Assembly: GCF_003491345.1 (NCBI RefSeq)
Contig: NZ_CP025512.1
Coordinates: 2,108,001-2,172,000 of the forward strand
Direction of reading: 5' to 3'
Source of the DNA: Neorhizobium sp. SOG26
Lineage (GTDB): Bacteria > Pseudomonadota > Alphaproteobacteria > Rhizobiales > Rhizobiaceae
Length of the DNA stretch: 64,000 nt
In this document: in pieces, positions 48,152 through 56,436 of the stretch
Layout: each line of letters opens with the position of its first letter
Position numbering within the stretch: the stretch's first letter is position 1
Position numbers and translations under genes: made by a program
The notes under the pieces: generated by a model
What the model was told of the DNA's origin: nothing
Seen by the model: the letters and a program-made list of their open reading frames with translations, nothing else
Database searches by the model: none

Positions 48152-48182
48152 GGAAAGCGCGGCATATATGGCAGCGCTTTCC
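48152..48182 (+). terminator. Stem-loop after pgk (terminator or processing element)
   Basis: Perfect 9-bp arms GGAAAGCGC/GCGCTTTCC with a 13-nt loop, 20 bp after the pgk stop. No U-run follows, so termination is not certain. Confidence 0.45.
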
Positions 48183-48216
48183 GCCGTAAACCATTTTAAA
48201 AATATTTAGATCATTT

Positions 48217-48243
48217 AAACGATTGAAATAATTTCAATCGTTT
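48217..48243. promoter_or_regulatory. 27-bp perfect palindrome upstream of fbaB
   Basis: Arms of 13 bases, AAACGATTGAAAT and ATTTCAATCGTTT, around one A. It lies in an AT-rich stretch 107-133 bp before fbaB. Probably an operator for a dimeric regulator of fbaB; LacI-type regulators control gluconeogenic genes in rhizobia, but the owner cannot be read from the site. Confidence 0.6.
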
Positions 48244-48349
48244 CAACAGCTTGAGGTGGCATTCCCCTTTAAAAAAACTTCTGTTATCCGCGAATGGCAG
48301 CTTAGGGAGAGACTGGCGCATAAGGCGCCGGATCCAGGGAAAGGGTTGA

Positions 48350-49246
48350 ATGATGGACGCGAAGATGTTGAACAAGATGAGCTCTGCGCCTGGTTTCATT
48401 GCGGCGCTGGACCAGAGCGGCGGTTCGACACCCAAAGCGTTGAGCCTCTACGGCGTCTCTGAATCGGATTACCAGAGCGAAGAGGAAATGTTCCGCCTGA
48501 TGCACGCCATGCGGGTTCGCATCATGACCGCGCCGGCCTTCACCGGCGACAAGGTGATCGGCGCAATCCTTTTCGAGCGGACCATGGATGGCGACGTCAA
48601 CGGCCAGCCGGTTCCGTCCTACCTTTGGGAAGAACGCGGCGTCGTGCCGTTCCTGAAGGTCGACAAGGGTCTTGAGGCGGAAGAAAACGGCGCCCAGGTG
48701 ATGAAGCCGATGCCGGATCTGGACGCGCTGCTGATCCGCGGTCGCGAAAAGGGTATCTTCGGCACCAAGATGCGCTCCGTCATTGCGCATGCCGACAAGA
48801 CCGGCATTGCGGCGGTCGTGAAGCAGCAGTTCGAAGTCGCCCGCCAGATCATCGGCCAGGGCCTGATGCCCATCATCGAGCCGGAAGTTTCGATCAAGAG
48901 CCCGACCAAGCAGGAAGCCGAAGCCATTCTTCGCGACGAGATTGCAGCGCAGCTCGACAAGCTGCCGGCCGGCGAAACGGTGATGCTGAAGCTCACCATC
49001 CCGACGGTCGCTGACTTCTACGCGCCGCTGGTGGCGCACAAGTCGGTCGTTCGCGTCGTGGCGCTTTCCGGTGGCTACAGCACCGCGGATGCCTGCGAAA
49101 AGCTCAGCCACAACCGCGGCATGATCGCGAGCTTCTCTCGCGCGCTGACCGAGAACCTGCGCGTCTCGATGAGCGACGACGAGTTCAACAAGAGCCTGGC
49201 TGCAACAATCGACCAGATCTACGCGGCGAGCGTCAACAAGTCCTGA
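48350..49246 (+). CDS. fbaB: Class I fructose-bisphosphate aldolase
   Basis: Schiff-base aldolase that cleaves or forms fructose-1,6-bisphosphate. The product is 298 residues: AALDQSGGSTPKALSLYGV at the N-terminus, the EPEVSIKSP region with the Schiff-base Lys nearby, and SGGYSTADACEKLSHN. AAAGGG lies before two ATGs (48350 and 48353). It is the last gene of the tkt-gap-pgk-fbaB block, as in Ensifer, and is likely needed for gluconeogenesis. Confidence 0.94.
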   Translation: MMDAKMLNKMSSAPGFIAALDQSGGSTPKALSLYGVSESDYQSEEEMFRLMHAMRVRIMTAPAFTGDKVIGAILFERTMDGDVNGQPVPSYLWEERGVVPFLKVDKGLEAEENGAQVMKPMPDLDALLIRGREKGIFGTKMRSVIAHADKTGIAAVVKQQFEVARQIIGQGLMPIIEPEVSIKSPTKQEAEAILRDEIAAQLDKLPAGETVMLKLTIPTVADFYAPLVAHKSVVRVVALSGGYSTADACEKLSHNRGMIASFSRALTENLRVSMSDDEFNKSLAATIDQIYAASVNKS

Positions 49247-49306
49247 TTAAGGCTACACGAGATATCTCGAGGAGGCGGTAGGAGAACGCCTCTTCATGGG
49301 AGGAAG

Positions 49307-49334
49307 AAGGCCGCCCCGGCAACGGAGCGGCCTT
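49307..49334. terminator. Bidirectional terminator between fbaB and the GFA gene
   Basis: Arms AAGGCCGC/GCGGCCTT with a 12-nt loop; the plus strand continues TTCG. It lies between convergent genes. Confidence 0.75.
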
Positions 49335-49341
49335 TTCGCTG

Positions 49342-49731
49342 TTAGTCTTCCGACCGGCTGTCGCTCTCGCGGTTCCGCTCGAAACCCTTCACCGGGAACG
49401 GCGGCAACCAGCTTTCCCGTCGGATGGTCCAAAGCTCATAGGTCGGTTTGAACTGGTTCGGCTTATCCAGCGAGCCGAGGTTGATCTCGACCTCGTCGCC
49501 GCTGCGGCCAAAGACGGGCGATCCGCAGCGTGGGCAGAAATGACGACCGGCATAAGATCCGGTCTCGCCTGTTACGGTGACGGCATTCTCGGGAAAGATC
49601 GCCGAGGCGTGGAAAAGCGCGCCATGGTGCTTGCGGCAATCCAGGCAATGGCAGATCCCGACCCGGTACGGTCGCCCGGTTGCCACCAACCGGACCTGAT
49701 CGCACGAGCAACCACCTTCAACCCGTTCCAT
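49342..49731 (-). CDS. GFA-family zinc protein
   Basis: 129 residues from the ATG at 49731 with GGAGGG upstream. Zinc-binding cysteines in CSCDQVRL, CHCLDCRKHHG and FCPRCGSPVFG give the fold of glutathione-dependent formaldehyde-activating enzyme. The original activity of the family is disputed and many members act on other adducts, so a precise function is not assigned. Confidence 0.9.
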   Translation of the reverse strand: MERVEGGCSCDQVRLVATGRPYRVGICHCLDCRKHHGALFHASAIFPENAVTVTGETGSYAGRHFCPRCGSPVFGRSGDEVEINLGSLDKPNQFKPTYELWTIRRESWLPPFPVKGFERNRESDSRSED

Positions 49732-49791
49732 TTGTCCCTCCTCTCTTCGCATGAAGGCGAAGACAAGCAAGGATCGGCGGCCAGATCAACC

Positions 49792-49959
49792 TCAGGTGCC
49801 GGTGAACTCCCGCAGGATGAGGGCAGCACTCCACAACGCAAAGGCAAACAGCGCCAGCTTCCAGAAATCGGCGCGACGCCTCAGGCCCGGCAGGCCGAGA
49901 GGCTTGATGATCTGGGCGATCATCGCAAGCATGAGCAGGACGGCGATTGCCTTGGTCAT
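49792..49959 (-). CDS. Small two-helix membrane protein (55 aa)
   Basis: MTKAIAVLLMLAMIAQIIKPLG forms a first hydrophobic helix and WKLALFAFALWSAALIL a second, with a basic GLRRRADF turn between. Predicted inner-membrane hairpin. The ribosome site is weak; a GTG 54 bases upstream is an alternative. I do not recognise the family. Confidence 0.6.
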   Translation of the reverse strand: MTKAIAVLLMLAMIAQIIKPLGLPGLRRRADFWKLALFAFALWSAALILREFTGT

Positions 49960-50088
49960 TCTGATCTTCGTTCCGGCAAGCGCCACAGGCTGGACATTTT
50001 TGCCCTCCACCACAGATAGTTCCGGAGGGGATTCGGGGACCGTTATCCGCTCCGCCTTCGTTAACGCGCGGTTCAGCTCTATGCAACA

Positions 50089-51405
50089 ATGCTAGCGCCG
50101 GAACTACCGCGAGTCGCAGACGCACATGAGCAGATCGCAGCAAAGATGAGACGAAACCTCCTTCCAGTCCTCGCCCTCCTTTGCGGAACGCTCTTCCTCT
50201 TCCTGGGCAATGGCCTGCAGGGTCTGCTGCTTCCGGTCCGCGGATCCCAGGAAGGTTACTCCAACGAGGTGCTCGGCCTGCTCGGCACCACCTGGGCATC
50301 CGGCTTCGTCATCGGCTGTTTCGTGGCGCCCAATGTGGTGCGCCGCATCGGCCATGTGCGCGCCTTCTCCGGCTTCCTGTCACTGATCTGCCTCAACGTG
50401 CTTTTGACGGGTCTGCTCGTCGACCAGAACACCTGGCTGGTGCTGCGCGCCATCACCGGTTTTTGCACCGCCGGCACCTCGATGATCATCGAAAGCTGGC
50501 TGAACGAGCGGGCGACGCCGGAAAACCGCGGCACGATCTTTTCCTTCTACATCTCGATCACCCTGCTCGGCGTGGTCGGCGGCCAGTTGATGGTGCCGCT
50601 CGCCGATGTCGCGACCGCAACGTTGTTCATGGTCTGCGGCATCCTGTATTCGATCGCCGCGCTACCCACGACACTTTCCAAGGCGGCATCGCCGCAGCCG
50701 CTGAAACGGGCGCGGCTGGATCTCAAGGCGCTGTTCCGCAATTCGCCCATCTCCTGCATCGGCATTCTGCTGATTGGCACTGCCAACGGCGCCTATGGCA
50801 CGCTCGGCGCCGTGTTCGGCACCCGAGCCGGGCTCGACAACGGCGCGGTCGCCGCGATGGTCTCGATCACCATCTTTGCCGGCGCCATCATGCAGTTTCC
50901 GGCCGGGCGCCTCTCTGACCGGATGGATCGCCGTTATGTGCTGGCGGGCCTCTCGGCTGCTGCCGCACTTGCAGGTCTTGCGATCGTCGCGATCCGCCCC
51001 GCTGACGTCTATGGCATCGTGGTGCTGGTGGCGATCTACGGCGCTGCGGCGAACGCGCTTTATCCAATCGCGGTTGCCCATGCCAACGACTTCGCCGCGC
51101 CAGAGGACTTCGTGAAGGTGTCCGGCGGGCTGCTGCTTTTGTTCGGCATCGGCACGATCATCGGCCCGACACTCGGCGGACCGGTGATGACCTGGGCTGG
51201 GCCCTACGCACTCTTCTCCGTCACTGCCGGGGCGCATGCACTTGTGGCGATCTATGCCATCTTGCGCGCGCGCAAGCGCGCGCCCGTGCCCGCGGCCGAT
51301 CGCGGCGCCTATACGACGGCCGCCGCCTCCACCGCGCCGCATGTGACACCGGAAAGCCTGTCGCTCGATCCGCGGGCCGCGAGCGAGACTCAGCCAGGCC
51401 GCTAA
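50089..51405 (+). CDS. MFS transporter
   Basis: 438 residues with 12 predicted helices. The family loop motif is GRLSDRMDRRYVL between helices 8 and 9, and a duplicated half is at GFVIGCFVAPNVVRRIGHVR. A second ATG at 50146 (MRRNLLPVLALLCG) would remove 19 hydrophilic residues and may be the true start. Substrate unknown; the group is often called UMF2. It lies 15 bp before the DUF1192 gene. Confidence 0.9.
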   Translation: MLAPELPRVADAHEQIAAKMRRNLLPVLALLCGTLFLFLGNGLQGLLLPVRGSQEGYSNEVLGLLGTTWASGFVIGCFVAPNVVRRIGHVRAFSGFLSLICLNVLLTGLLVDQNTWLVLRAITGFCTAGTSMIIESWLNERATPENRGTIFSFYISITLLGVVGGQLMVPLADVATATLFMVCGILYSIAALPTTLSKAASPQPLKRARLDLKALFRNSPISCIGILLIGTANGAYGTLGAVFGTRAGLDNGAVAAMVSITIFAGAIMQFPAGRLSDRMDRRYVLAGLSAAAALAGLAIVAIRPADVYGIVVLVAIYGAAANALYPIAVAHANDFAAPEDFVKVSGGLLLLFGIGTIIGPTLGGPVMTWAGPYALFSVTAGAHALVAIYAILRARKRAPVPAADRGAYTTAAASTAPHVTPESLSLDPRAASETQPGR

Positions 51406-51420
51406 GGAGGAGGAGGACGC

Positions 51421-51612
51421 ATGAGCTTTTTTGAAGACGATCGCCCCAAGAAACCGGTGACTCACGAAATCGGCGCCGACTTGTCGCTGCTGTCGGCCGA
51501 CGAGCTCGACTCACGCGTCAGGCTGTTGAAGGAAGAGATTGCGCGCCTCGAGGCCGAGAAGGAACGCAAGCTTGCCGGACGGCGCGCTGCCGACAGCTTC
51601 TTCAAGAGCTAA
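51421..51612 (+). CDS. DUF1192 family protein
   Basis: 63 residues. MSFFEDDRPKKPVTHEIGADLSLLSADELDSR followed by a short coiled coil is the DUF1192 pattern, restricted to alphaproteobacteria and of unknown function. AGGAGGAGGA precedes the ATG. In an operon with the MFS gene. Confidence 0.9.
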   Translation: MSFFEDDRPKKPVTHEIGADLSLLSADELDSRVRLLKEEIARLEAEKERKLAGRRAADSFFKS

Positions 51613-51689
51613 AGCGTCGTGTTTCAGGACGAAGCAAGTAAATCTCGAGCGCTTTTAAGACTATATTAATCATTAATAGAGAATATAAG

Positions 51690-51793
51690 CCCGTCCAGGC
51701 TTCCTGGACTCAGACAGTTTCACCGTTCGGCGAATGGTCTGATTTCTCCCTGTTTTACCTTGAGAGCCGCCTTTCCGCGGCTCTTCTTTTTTG
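51690..51793 (+). ncRNA. Candidate trans-acting sRNA with intrinsic terminator
   Basis: A hairpin with perfect 7-bp arms GTCCAGG-CTT-CCTGGAC (51693-51709), a second stem CAGAC/GTCTG (51711-51715 with 51737-51741) with inner pairing, a single-stranded TTTCTCCCTGTTTT that is anti-Shine-Dalgarno-like, and a terminator. This is the architecture of rhizobial Hfq-binding sRNAs. The 5' end is a guess. Confidence 0.55.
51763..51793 (+). terminator. Strong terminator of the sRNA candidate
   Basis: Perfect 8-bp arms AGAGCCGC/GCGGCTCT, 6-nt loop, then TCTTTTTTG. It is 150 bp past the DUF1192 stop, too far to be its natural end. Confidence 0.85.
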
Positions 51794-51914
51794 TTCTGTT
51801 GCCATTTTTGGCGTTTACGCTAGAGCTACAGGCGGCAGGTGCGTAGGGAAACGGGACAGCCACACGCCTTCCGCTTAGACGAAAGGCAAAGGCGTTTACC
51901 ACTTCTTGTGGGTA

Positions 51915-51930
51915 TTAACCTTTCCTTAAC
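51915..51930 (+). promoter_or_regulatory. CtrA box upstream of rcdA
   Basis: TTAA, CCTTTCC, TTAAC: exact consensus on the plus strand, about 115 bp before the rcdA start. Confidence 0.72.
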
Positions 51931-52045
51931 AAACGCCTTGCGGATTTGCATTATAGGTATCATGTTCAAGGTCGTTGAGACCCGAGCGGAACTTTTCCGC
52001 GGCAAGGTCATTGCCTGAAGTAATTGCGTTAGCAGGATGAATTCG

Positions 52046-52558
52046 ATGTCCGAACTGGGATTGAACACTGTCAGTTTCGCCGGCCGCGCCGCAGCATCGT
52101 CGCAGTTCAAGGCGCTTTACACCGAGGGCATGGCGCTGGTTGAAGAAACCGCCAGCTACCTCGATGGCACCGGCCGCGCTGCGTCCAAGGTTCTTCCCCG
52201 CATGGCATCCGTGCTTTACGCGGCCGAGTCGATGCGGCTCACCACCCGCCTCATGCAGATGGCGTCCTGGCTCCTGCTGCAGCGCGCCGTCAACAATGGC
52301 GAGATGAGCCGCGACCAGGTTCTGTCGGAAAAGAACAAGGTTCGCCTTGAAGGCTTCAACGTCGACCGCAACGCCCCGGGCTGGAACGACCTGCCGGAAG
52401 GTTTTCGCGATCTCGTGGAGCGCTCGCTTCGCCTGCAGAATCGCATCGCCCTGCTCGACCGTGAGATCTACCGCCCGGAAGAGCCGGCCGTCATGCCGGA
52501 CAACGAGAACAGCGTTCGCGCCCAGTTGAACCTTCTCCAGACCGCCTTCGGCAACTAA
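52046..52558 (+). CDS. rcdA: Regulator of CtrA degradation RcdA (DUF1465)
   Basis: 170 residues from the ATG at 52046, which has AGGA at eight bases; an ATG at 52037 sits on that site. A three-helix bundle starts SELGLNTVSFAGR, with LYTEGMALVEETASYLD and LYAAESMRLTTRLMQMASWLLLQRAV as helices. The DUF1465 family includes Caulobacter RcdA, an adaptor that with CpdR and PopA delivers CtrA to ClpXP. The CtrA box upstream fits a feedback loop in which CtrA drives its own destruction factor. Confidence 0.9.
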   Translation: MSELGLNTVSFAGRAAASSQFKALYTEGMALVEETASYLDGTGRAASKVLPRMASVLYAAESMRLTTRLMQMASWLLLQRAVNNGEMSRDQVLSEKNKVRLEGFNVDRNAPGWNDLPEGFRDLVERSLRLQNRIALLDREIYRPEEPAVMPDNENSVRAQLNLLQTAFGN

Positions 52559-52580
52559 GCATCCGAACGTCAAAATTGCA

Positions 52581-52609
52581 AAAGCAGGCCTCGCGCCTGC
52601 TTTTTTTTT
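52581..52609 (+). terminator. Terminator after rcdA
   Basis: Perfect 9-bp arms AAAGCAGGC/GCCTGCTTT with a 5-nt loop and nine T in all, 22 bp after the stop. Confidence 0.92.
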
Positions 52610-52652
52610 CGTTTCTGCCGTGCTTGCTCTTCCTGAAACGCAGGCAACAAAA

Positions 52653-52672
52653 AACCCGGCTTTCGCCGGGTT
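52653..52672 (-). terminator. Terminator after rpmE
   Basis: Perfect 8-bp arms AACCCGGC/GCCGGGTT with a GAAA tetraloop on the minus RNA, then TTTTG. Confidence 0.88.
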
Positions 52673-52697
52673 CTTCTAATTGAATATCTTTGGCCGA

Positions 52698-52919
52698 TTA
52701 GAGGCCGAGACCGCCGAAGCGCTTGTTGAACTTCGAAACGCGACCGCCGCGGTCCAGAAGCTGCTGGTTACCGCCGGTCCAGGCCGGGTGCGACTTCGGG
52801 TCGATTTCGAGGTTCATGGTCTCGCCTTCCGAACCCCAGGTGGAGCGGGTTTGGTATTCGGTACCATCGGTCATGACGACCTTGATCATGTGGTATTCGG
52901 GATGGATGCCAGCCTTCAT
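52698..52919 (-). CDS. rpmE: 50S ribosomal protein L31
   Basis: bL31, 73 residues: [36 protein letters not shown], and [12 protein letters not shown]. No cysteines, so this is the zinc-independent form that needs no zinc ribbon. AGGA is eight bases before the ATG. It is divergent from the ABC exporter gene. Confidence 0.97.
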   Translation of the reverse strand: MKAGIHPEYHMIKVVMTDGTEYQTRSTWGSEGETMNLEIDPKSHPAWTGGNQQLLDRGGRVSKFNKRFGGLGL

Positions 52920-52982
52920 GTCGATAATCCTGCGCTGCGAGGTCCATGTGTCGCATATGCGAGCGAGGACGCTCTGTAATAA

Positions 52983-53156
52983 ATGAAGCCGCTGACCGAT
53001 CCGGCCACGGCTTCCCAATTCGATGCGGAGCCTATACAGGAAGGCCAGCCGAAGTACAAGTACCCGCGCGACCTGAAACCGCGCTCCCGCATGCCGAGGA
53101 AAAATTGGCCGAATCCCGAGAACAGCAGCCGAGAACCAAAGCCCTTAGACCGCTGA
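52983..53156 (+). CDS. Possible small protein overlapping the ABC exporter start (57 aa)
   Basis: Starts [20 protein letters not shown], then a Lys/Arg/Pro-rich part, and ends in DR. Its third codon positions are clearly more GC-rich over 52983-53105 than those of the exporter frame through the same bases, which suggests this frame is the translated one there. It overlaps the proposed exporter start in another frame and could couple its translation. No ribosome site is obvious. Homology unknown. Confidence 0.4.
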   Translation: MKPLTDPATASQFDAEPIQEGQPKYKYPRDLKPRSRMPRKNWPNPENSSREPKPLDR

Positions 53157-54901
53157 CAAGGCTGCTTCCGTATCTTGCGCGGTATCGCTCGCTGGTCGCC
53201 GCCGCCGTCTTCTTCCTGATTCTCGCCGCCGCCACCACGCTTGCTCTGCCGCTGGCCGTCCGGCGCATGGTGGATCACGGATTTGCCGCCGCTGACGGCA
53301 GCTTCATCAACAACTATTTCGGCATGCTGATGGCGCTGGCGTCGATGCTCGCGGTCGCGAGCGCCATGCGCTACTATTATGTCATCACCATCGGCGAGCG
53401 CGTGGTCGCGGACCTGCGCCGCGAGGTCTTTGCGCATATCACCCGGCTGTCGCCTTCCTTCTACGACGTCAACCAGTCCGGCGAGATCGTCTCGCGGCTG
53501 ACGGCGGACACGACGCAGATCAAGTCGGCGTTCGGATCTTCCGCCTCGCAGGCGCTGCGCAACACGATCCTCTGTCTCGGCGCCATGGGCATGATGATCT
53601 ATACGAGCCCGAAGCTGTCTGCGCTGGTGCTCGGCGCGATCCCCTTGATCGTCTTTCCGCTGGTCGCCTTCGGCCGCTCCGTGCGTAAGCGCTCGCGCGC
53701 TGCCCAGGATACGCTCGCCGCGACATCCGCCTTCGCAGCCGAAGTGATCGGCGCCACCCGTACCGTCCAGGCGTTCGGTGGCGAGGCGACGGCGACCAAC
53801 CGTTATGCTGGAACCGTGGAAGACGCCTATGGCGCGGCGCGGGCGGCCATCCGGGCCCGCGCGCTGCTGACCGGCTTTGCGATTCTCCTCGTCTTCGGCA
53901 GCATTGTCGGCGTGCTCTGGTACGGCGCCCAAAGCGTGCTCTCCGGCACGATGACAGCCGGGACGCTCGGCCAGTTCGTGCTCTATTCGGTGATTGCGGC
54001 CAGTTCGCTCGGCCAGCTGTCGGAGGTCTGGGGCGAGTTGTCAGCAGCCGGCGGTGCGGCTGAACGCCTGACCGAATTGCTGGAAGAAGTGCCCGCGATT
54101 CGCGACCCGCAGACGCCGACGGCACTTCCCGCCCCTCCACGCGGCCAGGTGGAGTTCGACGCGGTCTCCTTCGCCTACCCGACGCGGGTGAGCTCGATCA
54201 CGCTCAACAACCTGTCATTCCATGTGAAGCCGGGCGAGACGGTGGCGATCGTCGGGCCGTCCGGTGCCGGCAAGAGCACCATCTTCTCGCTCCTCATGCG
54301 CTTCTATGATCCGGCATCGGGCACCGTGAAACTCGATGGCGTCGACCTGCGGCAGGCGCGGCTGGAAGAGCTTCGGGCGCGGCTGGCGATCGTGCCGCAG
54401 GACGTGACGATCTTTGCCGCCTCGATCCACGACAACATCGCCTTCGGCATGCCAGACGCCAGCCGCGAGGCCGTGCGTGCGGCAGCGATTGCCGCCCAGG
54501 CTGACGAGTTCATCTCGAAGCTCGACAATGGTTATGACACGCTCGCTGGCGAGCGCGGCATCACCCTGTCCGGTGGGCAGCGCCAGCGCATCGCGATTGC
54601 GCGCGCGATCCTGAAGAACGCGCCGGTGCTTTTGCTCGATGAAGCGACCTCGGCGCTCGATGCCGAAAGCGAAACGCTCGTCCAGAAGGCGCTCGACAGC
54701 CTGATGGAGGATCGTACCACGCTGGTGATCGCCCATCGGCTCGCCACCGTTCTGAAGGCCGACCGGATCCTCGTGCTGGAAGACGGCAGGGTCGTGGAAG
54801 AAGGAACCCACCAGAGCCTGGTGGCGCAGGGAGGGCTTTATGCCAAGCTTGCCCGGCTTCAGTTCCAGGACATCGAACAGCGCATGCCCTCCGCGGTCTG
54901 A
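53105..54901 (+). CDS. ABC exporter, fused membrane and ATPase domains (MsbA/LipA-like)
   Basis: 598 residues from a TTG start at 53105. Six membrane helices (about 25-310) are followed by the ATPase: Walker [11 protein letters not shown]-loop IVPQDV, signature LSGGQRQR, Walker [11 protein letters not shown]-loop IAHRLAT. Half-transporter that works as a homodimer. The TTG is chosen because GAGGA precedes it, codon use changes there, and length fits the family; the only in-frame ATG upstream (52946) lies in the rpmE promoter area. The neighbour is a glucoamylase-family enzyme, so a glycan or lipid-linked cargo is possible. Confidence 0.9.
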   Translation: MAESREQQPRTKALRPLTRLLPYLARYRSLVAAAVFFLILAAATTLALPLAVRRMVDHGFAAADGSFINNYFGMLMALASMLAVASAMRYYYVITIGERVVADLRREVFAHITRLSPSFYDVNQSGEIVSRLTADTTQIKSAFGSSASQALRNTILCLGAMGMMIYTSPKLSALVLGAIPLIVFPLVAFGRSVRKRSRAAQDTLAATSAFAAEVIGATRTVQAFGGEATATNRYAGTVEDAYGAARAAIRARALLTGFAILLVFGSIVGVLWYGAQSVLSGTMTAGTLGQFVLYSVIAASSLGQLSEVWGELSAAGGAAERLTELLEEVPAIRDPQTPTALPAPPRGQVEFDAVSFAYPTRVSSITLNNLSFHVKPGETVAIVGPSGAGKSTIFSLLMRFYDPASGTVKLDGVDLRQARLEELRARLAIVPQDVTIFAASIHDNIAFGMPDASREAVRAAAIAAQADEFISKLDNGYDTLAGERGITLSGGQRQRIAIARAILKNAPVLLLDEATSALDAESETLVQKALDSLMEDRTTLVIAHRLATVLKADRILVLEDGRVVEEGTHQSLVAQGGLYAKLARLQFQDIEQRMPSAV

Positions 54902-54945
54902 CAGAGCCGCCAAGCGGTGTCGCGTGACGCCATGTTGAAGCGCCC

Positions 54946-56217
54946 ATGACGAGCCTGGACCCGCAGACATCGCCGCTTGACCTCTGGCTCGACGAGATCC
55001 AGTCACGGACCTTCAGGTTCTTCTGGGAAGGCGCCCATCCGCAAAGCGGCCTTCCCTTCGACAAATGTTTCGTCTCCGGCGCCCCCTCACCCAACATCAT
55101 CTCGGTAAGCGGCGTTGGCTTCGGTGTGCTGGCGATCATTGTCGCGACGCAACGCTGCTGGATCAGCCGCAGAGAAGCGCTTGAGCGGCTGGCACGCATG
55201 TTGGAGCATCTCGCCCGCTCCCCGCGCTTCCACGGCGCCTTTGCGCATTTTCTCGACGGCACAACGGCCGACGCCATGCACTTCTCCAAAAAGGACAACG
55301 GCGGCGATCTTGTCGAGACCACCTTCCTGATGCAGGGGCTGATCTGCGCCCGCCAATACTTCTCCGGCGGCACGGAGGAGGAAGAGGCGCTCTGCTACCG
55401 CATCAACCGCCTGCTTGAGACGGTGGAATGGAACTGGTACACGCGCGGCGTCGATGATGGCCCGCTCTACTGGCACTGGAGCCCGAACTACAACTGGATC
55501 ATGAACCTGCCGATCCGCGGCTGGAACGAGGCGCTATCAACCTATGTGCTGGCTGCCGGCTCGCAGGCCTTCCCCATATCGCCAGGCAGCTACCACAAGG
55601 GCTGGGCGCGCTCCGGGGAGATGCGCAATGGCGCAAGCTATCTCGGCACCCTCCTGCCACTCGGCGAGCCTTATGGCGGGCCCCTCTTCCTCGGGCAATA
55701 CAGCTTCTGCGCGCTCGACCCGCGGGGCTTGAGCGACGCCTATTGCGACGATTACCTGGCACAGGGCGTTGCGCATGCCCGCATCAACCATGACTACTGC
55801 ATGACCGTGCCGGAATATCGAGCCACCGGCGTCTGGGGTCTCACCGCATCCGAAGGCCCGCGGGGTTACGGTGCCTTTTCGCCGACCAATGACAAGGGCG
55901 TCATCGCGCCGACAGCCGCGCTTTCCAGCTTCCCCTTCCTGCCTGCGGAAGCCGAAGCGGCGATGCGCGCCATGCTGGGTTGCGGGCGGGGCAAACTCTA
56001 TGGACGCTTCGGTTTCGTCGACTCCTTCAAGCCGAAGACTGGCTGGATGGCGCCGACTTATCTGGCGATCGACCAGGGGCCGATCATCGCCATGATCGAG
56101 AACTTTCGGTCAGGCCTGCTGTGGAAGCTGTTCATGAGCACGCCGGAGGTGCGGCGTGGTCTGTCGCGGCTCGGCTTCACCTCGACCACCCACGGCATCA
56201 GCCCTGCCGACGCCTGA
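54946..56217 (+). CDS. Glucoamylase-family (PF10091, GH144-like) enzyme
   Basis: 423 residues with no signal peptide: LWLDEIQSRTFRFFWEGAHPQSGLPFDK at the start, then DFGVG-like SGVGFGVLAIIVA, the WYTRGVD..YWHWSPNYNW region, SDAYCDDY and ASEGPRGYGAFSPTNDKGVIAPTAALSSFPF. The domain is shared with GH144 endo-beta-1,2-glucanases and the C-terminal part of cyclic beta-1,2-glucan synthases. Rhizobia make cyclic beta-1,2-glucan, so this is a reasonable substrate, but that is inference. 44 bp after the ABC exporter gene. Confidence 0.85.
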   Translation: MTSLDPQTSPLDLWLDEIQSRTFRFFWEGAHPQSGLPFDKCFVSGAPSPNIISVSGVGFGVLAIIVATQRCWISRREALERLARMLEHLARSPRFHGAFAHFLDGTTADAMHFSKKDNGGDLVETTFLMQGLICARQYFSGGTEEEEALCYRINRLLETVEWNWYTRGVDDGPLYWHWSPNYNWIMNLPIRGWNEALSTYVLAAGSQAFPISPGSYHKGWARSGEMRNGASYLGTLLPLGEPYGGPLFLGQYSFCALDPRGLSDAYCDDYLAQGVAHARINHDYCMTVPEYRATGVWGLTASEGPRGYGAFSPTNDKGVIAPTAALSSFPFLPAEAEAAMRAMLGCGRGKLYGRFGFVDSFKPKTGWMAPTYLAIDQGPIIAMIENFRSGLLWKLFMSTPEVRRGLSRLGFTSTTHGISPADA

Positions 56218-56433
56218 TCAGTCAGCGCGCTTGAAGGTCCATTTGACGATGTGCTTGCCGTTGCGCTTCGTCTTCGTCTTGATCTTGAAGGTGACCGGAC
56301 CACCGAGCACTTCTTCGGCATCCGCGAATGCCTGCCGGGCATCGGCCATTGCCTTGTGATAGGTGCTGTTGTCGCGCTTCGGGCTGTCAGCGACTGCCTT
56401 CAGCACCGCGCTCATGTCTGGCTTTTCGGTCAT
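56218..56433 (-). CDS. Small hypothetical protein (71 aa)
   Basis: MTEKPDMSAVLKAVADSPKRDNSTYHKAM, an acidic helix, then basic VTFKIKTKTKRNGKHIVKWTFKRAD. The end resembles a short beta-hairpin with many Lys. Convergent with the glucoamylase gene with stops adjacent, and 3 bp before the MotB-like gene in reading order. Unknown function. Confidence 0.65.
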   Translation of the reverse strand: MTEKPDMSAVLKAVADSPKRDNSTYHKAMADARQAFADAEEVLGGPVTFKIKTKTKRNGKHIVKWTFKRAD

Positions 56434-56436
56434 GGC

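Larger units (their letters stand above)
51613..52045. other. Spacer between the DUF1192 gene and rcdA, holding an sRNA candidate and a CtrA box
   Basis: 433 bp without a protein gene. The left half is AT-rich (about 51650-51690) and probably holds a promoter; 51690-51793 folds as an sRNA; 51915-51930 is the CtrA box of rcdA. Confidence 0.7.

Noticed and set aside
51650..51690. A further CtrA box (TTAA-N7-TTAAT) before the sRNA candidate
   Set aside because: The last consensus base is wrong on both strands, and the stretch is AT-rich, so a chance match is likely.
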